The notes beneath the pieces are model-generated. The model saw only the letters and a list, made by a program, of their open reading frames with translations. It did not search any database and was not told where the DNA came from. Shown here piece after piece: positions 8,709 to 17,998 of a stretch of 64,000 bases of DNA. Positions within the stretch are counted from its first letter, which is position 1. The number at the start of each line of letters is the position of its first letter. The translations under genes and the position numbers were made by a program. The stretch lies in contig NZ_PDCH01000004.1 in the NCBI RefSeq assembly GCF_003315615.1, positions 1-64,000 on the forward strand. The letters run 5' to 3'. The stretch is from Bifidobacterium xylocopae (GTDB taxonomy: Bacteria > Actinomycetota > Actinomycetes > Actinomycetales > Bifidobacteriaceae).

Positions 8709-10045
8709 ACGCGCACCTGCCCTGTCCCGTAGCCTATCCACTTGGTCGTCGTCAGTTCCCGCAGACCCATCGGGCCCCGGGCATGGAGCTTCTGCGTGGA
8801 AATGCCCAATTCGGCTCCCATACCGAATTCGCCACCGTCTGTGAAGCGGGTGGAGGCGTTGACCATGACCACCGCCGAATCGATGCGCGAACTGAAACTA
8901 GTGACAGCCGCATAGTCCTGGGCCAGGATGGCTTCTGTATGCCCGGTCGAGTGCGCGTTGATGTGGTCGATGGCCTCCTCAATCGAGTCAACGACCTTGA
9001 CCCCCATGCGAAGGGCCAGATATTCCCGATCCCAGTCATCAGGGCCGGCGGGCCTCAACAGCTGTTGCGGGAGTACGGAGGCTCCTGGCACCCGTTCCAG
9101 CAAATCCCTGGATACCGCGTCCATCCTCAGCTCGACACCGGCCTGGGTCAAGGCCCTGGCGATACGGGGCAGGAAGTCACGGGCCACATCCCGGTGAATG
9201 ATCAGCTTCTCGGCGGCGTTGCATACGCCCACCCGCTGTGTCTTGGCGTTCATTATGATCGGCACGGCCTGATCCAGGTCCGCCGAGCGGTCGACATAAA
9301 TGTGAACATTGCCTGCACCGGTCTCGATCGTAGGAACCTTGGCATGTTCGACGATACTGGCAATCAGGGCCCGCCCTCCCCTCGGAACCAGAAGGTCGAT
9401 ATGGCCACGGGCCGACATCAGGGCACGGGCGCCGGCCCGCCCGAAGCGGTCCACGCTGGACACCAGATCGGGCCGGAACCCCTGGCTTTCCAAGCCCCTT
9501 CCGAGCAGCTCCACAATGGCCCGGTTGGTGCGCGCCGCCGCATGCCCGCCCCGCAGGAGCACAGCATTGCCTGATTTGATGCACAGGGCGGCCACATCCA
9601 CACTCACATTGGGCCGGGCCTCGTAAATCACGGCCACCACACCGAGGGGGACCCGAATTTGTTCCAACCGCATGCCGTTGGGCATCTGATGTCCACGGAC
9701 CACCTGCCCCAGGGGGTCTGGCTGGGCGGCCACCTGCCGAATGGCTTGTGCGGAGGCGGCAACCCGCTCCTGGTCATAACGCAGACGGTCCAAAAGCCCC
9801 TGGTCCATGCCCGAGGCAAAAGCCTCGTCGATATCGGCTGCATTGGCCTGCGTGATTTCAACCGCCCCGGCCACAAGGGTGTCGGCCAACACCTCCAGCA
9901 GCTCCCTACGGGTCTCGCCATCGGTCTGGGCCAGTTCGGCCTGGGCGGCCGCCGCGCGGTCCGCCAGGGCGCAGACCTGGCCCAGGACAGCTTGGCCTGC
10001 CTGTGCGTCCCATCCGGCATCAGTCGAGGATTCCTCAGGATCCAT
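8705..10045 (-). CDS. proA: Gamma-glutamyl phosphate reductase
   Basis: The 446-aa enzyme reduces gamma-glutamyl phosphate to glutamate-5-semialdehyde in proline synthesis. It shows the aldehyde-dehydrogenase-like fold with the catalytic Cys in [11 protein letters not shown], the VPRGG loop ([11 protein letters not shown]) and the C-terminal [21 protein letters not shown] signature. The N-terminal 20 residues are variable. It opens the leftward gene block. No proB is in the window. Confidence 0.96.
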   Translation of the reverse strand: MDPEESSTDAGWDAQAGQAVLGQVCALADRAAAAQAELAQTDGETRRELLEVLADTLVAGAVEITQANAADIDEAFASGMDQGLLDRLRYDQERVAASAQAIRQVAAQPDPLGQVVRGHQMPNGMRLEQIRVPLGVVAVIYEARPNVSVDVAALCIKSGNAVLLRGGHAAARTNRAIVELLGRGLESQGFRPDLVSSVDRFGRAGARALMSARGHIDLLVPRGGRALIASIVEHAKVPTIETGAGNVHIYVDRSADLDQAVPIIMNAKTQRVGVCNAAEKLIIHRDVARDFLPRIARALTQAGVELRMDAVSRDLLERVPGASVLPQQLLRPAGPDDWDREYLALRMGVKVVDSIEEAIDHINAHSTGHTEAILAQDYAAVTSFSSRIDSAVVMVNASTRFTDGGEFGMGAELGISTQKLHARGPMGLRELTTTKWIGYGTGQVRV

Positions 10046-10853
10046 GACCCTCCTTCACCTGCCGTCAGCCCATGCTTGAGGCTGGTTCGTCTATGATTGT
10101 AGACCAGCGCCGCCCCGGTCGTCTCGGCTCACGCCCACCTGCCACGGTCTCTGCTATAAGGAAAGGGTCCCCCAAGTGCCGATCCGGATCCATCGGGCTT
10201 GGATACATGCTGCTTGCCCGGATCCACGTTGGCTCCCATGACCTCGATACGCGTCCGTACTGAAGTCCCACCAGATCATGTGCATTCAGTCCGACGGCCG
10301 AACACGGACCATCGCGAATGGTGACGCTTGGCAGTCGAGCGCATTGCAGGCCCATGCCTGCTGCCTGTCCTCCCCTGTTTGCGCCTATCACACCTCCCTT
10401 GGAGAGCCCAGGACACCTGCCGCCTTGGGAAATAGGCAGCCTGCGTCATTGCGTGCCACCTCAAGGACCGGTAAGCGCCCGGTCCTGGAGGGCTTTCAGC
10501 CTCCAGCGGAGTCCCCGACCTTGGATACGTCCACCCTGCCAGGCATCCGTCAGCGTCACCCACCCGCCAGCCCATACGTTCCCGCCGTACCCCAGGCCCT
10601 ATCCAACATCGGCACCGAACTATGACTGGGCACCGTCCTGTCTGCTGGGCCCATATACTTTAGATATACGTATGTGAATCGCTGCCTGGCGGAGATCCGC
10701 GAGTACATCGCAGCGGCCGTTCCCCTACCCGCATGAAGGCCCGCGGCGGCCAACTGCACCCGGTTCGGCATACTGCTTTGGACCGATCCAGACGGATGGC
10801 CCCGCTTACAGCGATCGATGGCAAGCCCAAGCGGGACAGAAAGAGGAGGGGTT
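10046..10853. other. 808-bp noncoding gap with tandem stem-loops
   Basis: Divergent gap between proA and the ABC exporter. No frame has convincing coding character. I see stem-loops at 10289-10309 (GTCCG/CGGAC), 10308-10322 (ACCAT/ATGGT), 10346-10361 (GCAGGC/GCCTGC), 10465-10485 (GGACCGG/CCGGTCC) and immediately 10486-10505 (TGGAGG/CCTCCA). A locally AT-rich island (10652-10676, with TATACT and the palindrome ATACGTAT) probably holds the exporter promoter. An unrecognised structured RNA or long leader is possible. Confidence 0.5.
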
Positions 10854-12674
10854 GTGAACGAAGCCACACAGGGCGGAACCAAGACCGTCATCCGTCAGGA
10901 ACGGCCCAAGCATTTGGTGCGCACCCTGTTGAGGTCCTTGCGAGAGTATAGGAAAGCCAGCTGGCTGGCACCCGGATATGTGTTCGTCGAAAGCGTCCTC
11001 GAAATCGTGATACCCACGATCATGGCCGGGCTGATCGACCACGGTGTCTCGGGTCGTTCCATGCCGAACATCACCAAGTTCGGACTGATCCTGGTGGCCT
11101 GCTCAGCGCTCTCGCTGTTCTGCGGCTTCATGTCCGGCAAATACGCGGCGATCGCCTCCTCCGGTTTCGCCAAGAACCTGAGGCACGACCTGTTCGACAA
11201 GGTGCAGTCCTTTTCGTTCACCAACATCGATCGCTTTTCCACCGGTTCCATCATCACCAGGCTCACCACTGACGTGACCAACCTCCAGTACGCCTACCAG
11301 ATGGTGATCCGCGTTGGGGTGCGCGCGCCCATCATGGTCATCGTGGCCTGGCTCTTCTCCTTCCGTATATCGCCCTCCATTTCCATGATTTTCCTGGCCG
11401 CCATCCCGATTCTGGGGGTCGGGCTGATCGGACTGTCGGTCTGGGTCCACCCCATCTTCGAGCGGATCTTCCACACATACGACCACCTCAACGGTGTGGT
11501 CGAGGAGAACCTGCAAGGCATCCGCGTCGTCAAGTCCTACAACAGGGAGGACCACGAGGAAGGCAAGTTCGGCCGCATCTCCATGGCCATCTACCGGGGC
11601 TTCATGCGCGCCGAACACATCATGTCATTCACGGTGCCCCTGCTGAACTTCTGCATTTACGCCGCCCTGGTCCTCATCTCCTGGCTGGGCGCCCGGCAGA
11701 TCGTCGCCTCGGGCAACAACGCCGCCATGGGACTCACGACCGGCGACCTGACCGCCCTGGTCACATACACCATGCAGATCCTGATGGCTATGAACATGGT
11801 GGCCATGATCGTAGTGATGGTCATCATCTCGCAGGCCTCGGCCGAGCGCATCTGCCAGGTGCTGGTCGAACGCTCCACGGTGGTGGACCCGGTCCATCCC
11901 TTGGACGAAGTGCCCGATGGTTCGATCGAGTTCGACCATGTGGGCTTCCGCTACTCAGACACATCCGAACGGCCTGTCCTGGACGACATCGACCTCGCGA
12001 TTCCCTCCGGCCAGACCATCGGCATCGTAGGGGGCACCGGTTCCGCCAAGTCCAGTCTTGTCCAACTCATCCCCCGTCTTTACGACGTGACCGAGGGGTC
12101 GCTCAAGGTGGGCGGCCACGATGTGCGCGAATACGATCTGGAAGTCCTGCGCGACCAGGTGGCCATGGTCCTTCAGAAAAACGTCCTGTTCTCCGGCACC
12201 ATCGCCGAGAATCTGCGTTGGGGAAATCCGGAAGCCACGGATGAGCAGCTTCGCCACGCATGCCGGCTGGCACAGGCCGACGGTTTCATCCAGGAGTTAC
12301 CGGATAAGTACGACACCATGCTCGATGAAGGAGGCTCCAACCTTTCTGGCGGCCAACGCCAGCGCCTGTGCATCGCCCGCGCCCTGCTCAAGTCTCCGAG
12401 GATCCTGATCCTGGACGACTCGACCTCCGCCGTGGACACCAAGACCGACCAGTTGATCCGCACGGCTTTCCGGGATGAGATCCCCGACACCACGAAGATC
12501 ATCATCGCACAGCGGGTCGCCTCCGTTGAGGAGTCCGACCTAATCATCGTGATGGAGGAGGGGCGGATCATCGACCGGGGAACCCATACCGAGCTGCTCG
12601 CAAGCTGCCCCGAATACCGATCCATCTACGAATCACAGACCCGCCAGCCGGGCCAGGAGGAGGAGAAGGCATGA
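10854..12674 (+). CDS. Heterodimeric ABC exporter, subunit with degenerate ATP site
   Basis: The GTG at 10854 follows AGGAGGG; the ATG at 10818 has no ribosome site. The 606-aa protein has an N-terminal exporter domain of six membrane spans (about 1-320) and an ATPase domain. The Walker A (near residue 392) reads GGTGSAKSS, the signature LSGGQRQR is normal, the Walker B ends ILDDSTS with Asp in place of the catalytic Glu, and the H-loop His is Gln (IIAQRVAS). These are the usual changes in the non-catalytic half of heterodimeric multidrug exporters. It overlaps its partner by 4 bases. Substrate unknown. Confidence 0.93.
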   Translation: MNEATQGGTKTVIRQERPKHLVRTLLRSLREYRKASWLAPGYVFVESVLEIVIPTIMAGLIDHGVSGRSMPNITKFGLILVACSALSLFCGFMSGKYAAIASSGFAKNLRHDLFDKVQSFSFTNIDRFSTGSIITRLTTDVTNLQYAYQMVIRVGVRAPIMVIVAWLFSFRISPSISMIFLAAIPILGVGLIGLSVWVHPIFERIFHTYDHLNGVVEENLQGIRVVKSYNREDHEEGKFGRISMAIYRGFMRAEHIMSFTVPLLNFCIYAALVLISWLGARQIVASGNNAAMGLTTGDLTALVTYTMQILMAMNMVAMIVVMVIISQASAERICQVLVERSTVVDPVHPLDEVPDGSIEFDHVGFRYSDTSERPVLDDIDLAIPSGQTIGIVGGTGSAKSSLVQLIPRLYDVTEGSLKVGGHDVREYDLEVLRDQVAMVLQKNVLFSGTIAENLRWGNPEATDEQLRHACRLAQADGFIQELPDKYDTMLDEGGSNLSGGQRQRLCIARALLKSPRILILDDSTSAVDTKTDQLIRTAFRDEIPDTTKIIIAQRVASVEESDLIIVMEEGRIIDRGTHTELLASCPEYRSIYESQTRQPGQEEEKA

Positions 12675-14692
12675 GCCAGCCAGCCAACAGCGACCAACGT
12701 CCAGGCCGTCCGGCCATGCAGAAAGCCGCGCCTGGCACCACCAAGCGCATCTTCTCCTATATACTGCACTACCAATGGCAGGTGGCGGTCATCGTCGTAT
12801 GCATCCTCGCCTCAGCTGCGGCCCAGGCCGCTTCGGCACTCTTCCTGCAGACCCTCATCGACCACTACATCCTGCCCCTCGTCGGTGCCCCGAACCCGGA
12901 CTGGGGGCCTTTGATCCGCATCCTGACGCTGATGGCCTGCCTGTACGCGGTCGGGACCTTCTCCTCCTGGCTCTGGTCCTGGCTGATCATCAAGGTGGAG
13001 CAGGGCACGCTCAAGAACATCCGCGACGAGATGTTCGCCCACCAGCAGCACCTGCCCATCGGCTACTTCGATTCCCACGGACACGGCGATACCATGAGCC
13101 GCTACACCAACGACACCGACACCCTGCGCCAGGCCATCTCCCAGTCCTTCCCGCAGATGTTCTCATCGGCCGTCGCGGCCCTTGCCGCCCTGGTCTCCAT
13201 GTTCTGGCTCTCAATCCCCTTCACACTCTTCACCCTGGCCTTCACGGCCCTGCTCATCCTGGTGGTCCGCCGGATCGTGACCCATTCCGGCCTCTACTTC
13301 GTCAAGCAGCAGCAGGCGATAGGCCAGGTCAACGCCTTTGTTGAGGAGGCCGTCAATGGGCAGAAGGTCATCAAGGTCTTCAACCATGAGGAGGTCACGG
13401 CCGAACAGTTCCGCTCCCGTAACGAGGAGCTTTTCGAAGCCGCGGCCGAGGCCAACACCTATGGCAACATCACCATGCCCGTGGTGGGTAACATGGGCTA
13501 TTTGCTCTATGTGATTCTTGCCATCCTCGGCGGACTTGCCGGCGTCATGGGCTGGGGCAACGTCGGACTGTCCGGCAGCGGCCCCCTGACCCTGGGCACG
13601 ATCATATCCCTGCTCACCCTGTCACGCTCCTTCGTTAACCCTATCGGCCAGGTGTCCATGCAGTTCAACATGGTCATGATGGCCCTGGCAGGTGCCTCCC
13701 GCATCTTCGCGCTGATGGATGAACCGGTGGAAACGGACGGTGGCAGTGTCCGTTTGGTCTCGGTCGAGCTTGGATCCGACGGACACACCATGAGCGAGGT
13801 GGACCATGAGACCGGCCACTGGGCCTGGAAGCGAGCCGAGGACGACGACGGCACACGCTCCATGGCGGCCGCCGCCAAACTTGAAGGTGACGCACGGAAA
13901 GTGGCCGAAAAGGCCAGAGAGGTGGCAGTCACATCCCCCGACGGACGATACACCCTGCTCAAGGGAGACGTGCGTTTCACCGATGTCACCTTCGGATACG
14001 ATCCGGCCGAACCCGTCCTGCACGACATCACCTGGTTCGCCAAGCCCGGGCAGAAGATGGCCCTGGTAGGCGCGACCGGCGCCGGTAAGACCACGATCAC
14101 CAACCTGATCAACCGTTTCTATGACATCCAGGAAGGACAAATCCTCTACGACGGCATTGATGTCAAGAACATCCGCAAACCCGACCTGCGCCGCTCCCTG
14201 GGTATCGTCCTGCAGGATGTGAACCTCTTCACCGGCACGGTGTTAGACAACATCCGTTACGGCCGCCTGGACGCCACGGACGAGGAATGCATGGAGGCCG
14301 CCAAACTGACCAACGCCGACTCCTTCATCCGCATGTTGCCCGACGGCTACCGGACAGTGCTGGAAGGCGATGGCTCCGGTCTGTCCCAGGGCCAACGGCA
14401 ACTGATCTCCATCGCCCGCGCCGCGGTCGCCGACCCGCCGGCCATGATCCTGGACGAGGCGACCTCCTCAATAGATACCCGCACCGAGGAAGTGGTCCAA
14501 CAGGGTATGGACAACCTGATGAAGGGCCGCACCACCTTCGTGATCGCCCACCGCCTGTCCACGGTGCGCAACGCCGATGTGATCATGGTCCTGGACCACG
14601 GCCGCATCATCGAGCGCGGCAACCACGACCAGCTGATCGCCGAAAAGGGAGAATACTACCAGCTCTACACCGGAGCCCTCGAACTGGAGTAA
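12671..14692 (+). CDS. Heterodimeric ABC exporter, catalytic subunit
   Basis: The 673-aa partner starts at an ATGA overlap. It has six membrane spans, then a charged insert of about 70 residues between the membrane and ATPase domains. The ATPase is complete: Walker A GATGAGKTT (about residue 466), signature LSQGQRQ, Walker B MILDEATSS with catalytic Glu, and H-loop VIAHRLST. Together with the previous gene it should form an exporter with one active and one degenerate ATP site. The inter-domain insert is common in relatives from Gram-positive bacteria. Transcription ends at the hairpin 14719-14756. Confidence 0.94.
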   Translation: MSQPANSDQRPGRPAMQKAAPGTTKRIFSYILHYQWQVAVIVVCILASAAAQAASALFLQTLIDHYILPLVGAPNPDWGPLIRILTLMACLYAVGTFSSWLWSWLIIKVEQGTLKNIRDEMFAHQQHLPIGYFDSHGHGDTMSRYTNDTDTLRQAISQSFPQMFSSAVAALAALVSMFWLSIPFTLFTLAFTALLILVVRRIVTHSGLYFVKQQQAIGQVNAFVEEAVNGQKVIKVFNHEEVTAEQFRSRNEELFEAAAEANTYGNITMPVVGNMGYLLYVILAILGGLAGVMGWGNVGLSGSGPLTLGTIISLLTLSRSFVNPIGQVSMQFNMVMMALAGASRIFALMDEPVETDGGSVRLVSVELGSDGHTMSEVDHETGHWAWKRAEDDDGTRSMAAAAKLEGDARKVAEKAREVAVTSPDGRYTLLKGDVRFTDVTFGYDPAEPVLHDITWFAKPGQKMALVGATGAGKTTITNLINRFYDIQEGQILYDGIDVKNIRKPDLRRSLGIVLQDVNLFTGTVLDNIRYGRLDATDEECMEAAKLTNADSFIRMLPDGYRTVLEGDGSGLSQGQRQLISIARAAVADPPAMILDEATSSIDTRTEEVVQQGMDNLMKGRTTFVIAHRLSTVRNADVIMVLDHGRIIERGNHDQLIAEKGEYYQLYTGALELE

Positions 14693-14718
14693 CCACCCAC
14701 GCACGCGTGCTGATTGCA

Positions 14719-14756
14719 CGCGCGGCCCGCCGGGAATGTTCCCGACGGGCCGCGCG
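14719..14756. terminator. GC-rich hairpin between convergent genes
   Basis: The 17-bp arms pair with a single mismatch (CGCGCGGCCCG... with ...CGGGCCGCGCG) around a 4-nt loop. It lies just after the exporter operon and converges with the ABC-2 permease gene. There is no T-run, so termination may depend on the stem alone or on Rho. Confidence 0.7.
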
Positions 14757-14864
14757 CTATGCGATTCGTGCGAATGCTCTGATGAGGTGCCCTGCCGGGC
14801 TAAGCCGGCCGACAGACGAATATCCGCCTTGACCACAGTGAGACGAATCAGGCTTGGAAATCTG

Positions 14865-14875
14865 CCCCCCCCCCC
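14865..14875. repeat. Homopolymer of 11 C
   Basis: Eleven consecutive C in the intergenic region between the exporter operon and the convergent ABC-2 permease gene. Outside the coding sequences. Confidence 0.9.
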
Positions 14876-14948
14876 ACCTGCCGAACGTCTGCGCCCAACA
14901 GCCTGCAGACCAAGACCCGGAGGTCCAACGGAGTTCATAAGCGCCGTT

Positions 14949-15647
14949 TCAGAGTTCTTTGCTCCCATACATGCGGTCGGAAGCCAGTATAGACAGCGCC
15001 ACGCAGGCGACGGCGATGGGAACTGCCAACAATACCGTCCGCACTGCGGATGCTGACAGGAAAGCCGTTATCGTGCTCAGCATATGCATCCAATCCACAG
15101 GAAGCCTGGAGAGCAATAGGTACAAGACGGCGATACCTACAATCGCGATCGCCATGCCTTTCATCATGGTCATGGTGCTGTACCGGTAGAAGAAAGGCAT
15201 GGCGATCAGGACCAGCAGCGACACGACCAGCAGTAGCAATCCGTCGAACTGCCACAACCTAGGAGGCACCGGAGAGCCTATCATTTTCAGCACGGGAACC
15301 GCCAAGGCCAGCCCCACAGCATCAGCGAGTATGGTGCATCCCGCCATGATATAGCGTCCCACCACCTGCTGCATGCGGGAGATCGGAATCATTCCATCGA
15401 TACGGCTGTCGCCGTATTGCTCGGTCAGCATGAACGGCCAGACGCAGTAGATGATGGTCAGAGGAGAGAGGCCGCCGCATATGCCACCGAGGATACCGGA
15501 AGCGGTTTCCTCGGTTTTGTCGCCGATCAGCCCCATGACCAGGGCCATGAGTGGAGCCAGGTAGACCAGCAACAGATTGCCCCTGAAACGCCCATAGGAC
15601 ATCATTCGCGCATTGTCAAGTCTGACTTGCGAAACCACTCCGTTCAT
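14949..15647 (-). CDS. ABC-2 family membrane permease
   Basis: The 232-aa protein has six predicted membrane spans: about 25-45, 55-75, 95-120, 130-150, 160-180 and 205-225. The profile is that of the small ABC-2 permeases paired with YtrB/PmtA-type ATPases. It overlaps the ATPase stop by 4 bases (ATGA), so the two should form one transporter. Family members export peptides or lantibiotics or confer immunity; the cargo here is not evident. The gene ends 73 bases from the 11-C run. Confidence 0.85.
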   Translation of the reverse strand: MNGVVSQVRLDNARMMSYGRFRGNLLLVYLAPLMALVMGLIGDKTEETASGILGGICGGLSPLTIIYCVWPFMLTEQYGDSRIDGMIPISRMQQVVGRYIMAGCTILADAVGLALAVPVLKMIGSPVPPRLWQFDGLLLLVVSLLVLIAMPFFYRYSTMTMMKGMAIAIVGIAVLYLLLSRLPVDWMHMLSTITAFLSASAVRTVLLAVPIAVACVALSILASDRMYGSKEL

Positions 15648-16654
15648 GCTTCCACCTCCGTATCATAATCGGCGGCCGCTGTGACGACTCCCGTGTTGCC
15701 CTGGGGGGCCTTGCTCCGTCTGGCCGTCAGCCGCAAAATGTCATCGAATCCAGGGCGCTCCTGGCTGTATCGGTCCGGGTCGGCGAGGGCAGTGGTCGGC
15801 CCGTCCTGTCCGGCGGCGAGGAAAGCCCCTACATGCTCAACGGCCACCAGGGCATCGAAACCGGTGGAGAATTCACGCAGCCCGAGAGCCAAAGAGCGTT
15901 GCGCCTGGCTTACATCGCCCGGCGCTCCGTGGAGCAGGACGAAGGCGTCCTCGAATTCATCGCGTGGGCCCGTGTAGTAGAGTGAACCGTCATTGATGTA
16001 GGTGATGAAGTCTGCGGAGCGTTCCAAGTCTGTGGTTATATGGGTGGAGAACAGCACCGAGTGCCGCCCGTCCGCGATATAATCGGCCAGAAGATTCATC
16101 AGTTCATCGCGGGCCAGCACATCCAGCCCCGATGTAGGTTCATCCAGGACCAGCAGCCGGGCATCGTGGCTCAAAGCCACAGCTAGCATCAACTTCATCT
16201 GCATTCCCCGGGAGAGTTCCTTGACCTTCTTAGCCGGGTCGAGTCCGAACCGTTGCAGGTAGTCCAGGAAAACCGTCTGGCTCCAATTGGGATAGAGAGG
16301 CGCCATGGCCTTGCCGCACCTGTCCACTGTCCACAGGTTGATGAAATAGGAAGTATCGAACACCACGCCCAGCTGGGTCTTGACCGCTTCCTCCTGAAGA
16401 AGGTTGTCCATGCCCAGTATCTTGATCGAACCCTGGTCGCGCTTGACCATATTGAGAAGCAGACGGATCAGGGTGGACTTCCCCGCCCCGTTGGGACCAA
16501 TCAGGCCCATGATATAACCCATGGGCAGGTCGAAGGTCACCCCGTCCAGGCTGAACGTTCGCCCCTGTGATCCGCCCTTGTCCGACGGATAGTGCTTGCC
16601 TACGTCGTTGACCCTCAGGGCGTACTGGATACCGCCCCCGCTGTTGTCATTCAT
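15644..16654 (-). CDS. ABC transporter ATPase, YtrB/PmtA-like
   Basis: The 336-aa protein has Walker A GPNGAGKSTLI near residue 50, signature LSRGMQMKLML, Walker B LLVLDEPTSGLD and a His-containing switch region (FSTHITTDLERS). The RGMQMK form of the signature is typical of YtrB/BcrA-like ATPases. The last 110 residues form a family-typical C-terminal extension. It lies 29 bp downstream of a GntR regulator of the YtrA subfamily and overlaps the permease gene, a canonical three-gene unit responsive to cell-envelope stress or to its own substrate. Confidence 0.9.
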   Translation of the reverse strand: MNDNSGGGIQYALRVNDVGKHYPSDKGGSQGRTFSLDGVTFDLPMGYIMGLIGPNGAGKSTLIRLLLNMVKRDQGSIKILGMDNLLQEEAVKTQLGVVFDTSYFINLWTVDRCGKAMAPLYPNWSQTVFLDYLQRFGLDPAKKVKELSRGMQMKLMLAVALSHDARLLVLDEPTSGLDVLARDELMNLLADYIADGRHSVLFSTHITTDLERSADFITYINDGSLYYTGPRDEFEDAFVLLHGAPGDVSQAQRSLALGLREFSTGFDALVAVEHVGAFLAAGQDGPTTALADPDRYSQERPGFDDILRLTARRSKAPQGNTGVVTAAADYDTEVEA

Positions 16655-16683
16655 GCTTGCTCCTTGCGTGTGGGACCCACCGC

Positions 16684-17073
16684 TCAGCCGGTGGCGGTCG
16701 GATTCGCACCCGCCGCCTGGTCGAGCATGTCATGCAGGGCATCCATGCCGACATCCGCCTGCATGGCTGCGTTCACCGCTCGATCCAGATTGGTTCGCAC
16801 CTGCTCAAGCAGCTGCTCGTGCATGCGTTCGCTCCCCTGGCTCATCACGAACGTACCCTTGCCCTGGATGTTCTCCAGAAGCCCTTCCTGGGCAAGTTCG
16901 TTGTAAGCGCGGGTGACGGTCAGCACGGATATGCGCAGCTCCTTGGCTAGGCTCCTCAGGGAAGGCAGGGCCTGCCCTGCAACGAGCTCACCGGACAGGA
17001 CCGCGTCGCGAATCTGTTGCTCTATCTGCTGATAGATGGGTTGACCGGAGATGGATGAGATGATCAGTTTCAT
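16684..17073 (-). CDS. GntR-family regulator, YtrA subfamily
   Basis: The 129-aa protein has the GntR winged helix at residues 10-75 (PIYQQIEQQIRDAVLSGEL, then LPSLRSLAKELRISVLTVTRAYNEL) and only a short helical effector region of about 50 residues, the mark of the YtrA branch. AAAGGGG precedes the ATG. Members repress their own ABC transporter operon and are released by its inducer. The operator-like repeat at 17141-17159, inside this gene's promoter, supports autoregulation. Confidence 0.92.
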   Translation of the reverse strand: MKLIISSISGQPIYQQIEQQIRDAVLSGELVAGQALPSLRSLAKELRISVLTVTRAYNELAQEGLLENIQGKGTFVMSQGSERMHEQLLEQVRTNLDRAVNAAMQADVGMDALHDMLDQAAGANPTATG

Positions 17074-17140
17074 CCGAACCCCTTTCTTGACTGTTGTGGC
17101 AGTCCGTTCGTCACCGGGCGAACCAGGCCAGGCCGGCGAA

Positions 17141-17189
17141 CTGTATATCTGTCATACAGAACTATATAACAGTGCGAGTGACTGTGCAA
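17141..17189 (-). promoter_or_regulatory. Promoter and operator of the GntR-ABC operon
   Basis: Read on the minus strand, TTGCAC (17184-17189) and TATAGT (17161-17166) are separated by exactly 17 bases, a near-consensus promoter. The predicted start falls in an inverted repeat CTGTAT-N7-ATACAG (17141-17159). A second half-site (TATAACAG, 17164-17171) overlaps the -10. This is the layout expected for autorepression by the adjacent YtrA-type regulator. Confidence 0.8.
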
Positions 17190-17246
17190 GTCGGAACCAT
17201 AACAGTTCACTTACAACCACATCTTGCCCGGCGGTTGTCACGCGGT

Positions 17247-17945
17247 TCAGAGCACTGCGGGCGCCTGCGCGAAATCGCGGATCGCGCCATCGGCCTGCTC
17301 GGCGATGCGTTCCCAGTCGCTCGCGGAGGAATCATCATACATGGCCCAGACCTTCATGCCTGCCCGGCGCGCCGAGCCGACCGCCACCAGCAGATCTTCG
17401 AATACCGTGCACCGTCGAGGCTCAACACCCAGCATGCGTGCAGCGTGCAGATAGACAGCCGGCTCCCCTTTGCCCACACTGTCGGCATCATCCACACTGC
17501 ACACATGGTCGAAGCACTCCGTCATGCCGGCATGCTCCAAGGCCACCTTGCGCAGTCGGGGCGGCAGGCTCGTGGCCACAGCGAGTCGGGCACCACTGGC
17601 CCGCAATGCTTCAAGATAGTCCAAGGCATGAGGCTTCGGCTTCACCACCGTCGCATACAGGAGCTGAGCATCGTCGTCCCACTCGTCCACCAGGTCGCCG
17701 GGCTCCTCGTCCAGACCGAATCGCTCGATCGTATAACGGGCGATGGCAGCGGTCTGCATAGAGGAAACGGTGTGCGCATAGTCGGCCGGCATCTCGATCC
17801 GCCGTCGGTCGAAGAATCGCCGGTCTATCTCCGTCCACACCCCCATCGAATCCAACAGTGTCCCATCCAGGTCGAAGATCGCCCCCTTACCGGCGTTCAC
17901 ACCGCCTGCTGCAGGCTTCTTGGCCGCGTGACCTTTGTAAGACAC
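17247..17945 (-). CDS. HAD-superfamily hydrolase, beta-phosphoglucomutase-like
   Basis: The 232-aa protein is a HAD subfamily IA hydrolase: nucleophile motif FDLDGTLLDS near residue 24, motif II in AVATSLPP, motif III Lys in GKGEPAVYL, and motif IV FEDLLVAV. The beta-phosphoglucomutase label comes from family resemblance, so the substrate is open. I chose GTG at 17945 with AAGGGAG upstream rather than the longer frame. It is the last gene of the clpX-nadK-recN-HAD run, 53 bp after recN. Confidence 0.86.
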   Translation of the reverse strand: MSYKGHAAKKPAAGGVNAGKGAIFDLDGTLLDSMGVWTEIDRRFFDRRRIEMPADYAHTVSSMQTAAIARYTIERFGLDEEPGDLVDEWDDDAQLLYATVVKPKPHALDYLEALRASGARLAVATSLPPRLRKVALEHAGMTECFDHVCSVDDADSVGKGEPAVYLHAARMLGVEPRRCTVFEDLLVAVGSARRAGMKVWAMYDDSSASDWERIAEQADGAIRDFAQAPAVL

Positions 17946-17998
17946 ACACCACTCCCTTCGAAAAACCGACACCGGCACCCACTGGCGCTCCAAGAGCA

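Noticed and set aside
10679-10735. Short GTG frame of 18 codons before the ABC exporter
   Set aside because: No ribosome site and no recognisable product; it is probably leader DNA.
10818-10853. Upstream ATG for the ABC exporter
   Set aside because: No ribosome site; the GTG at 10854 directly follows AGGAGGG.
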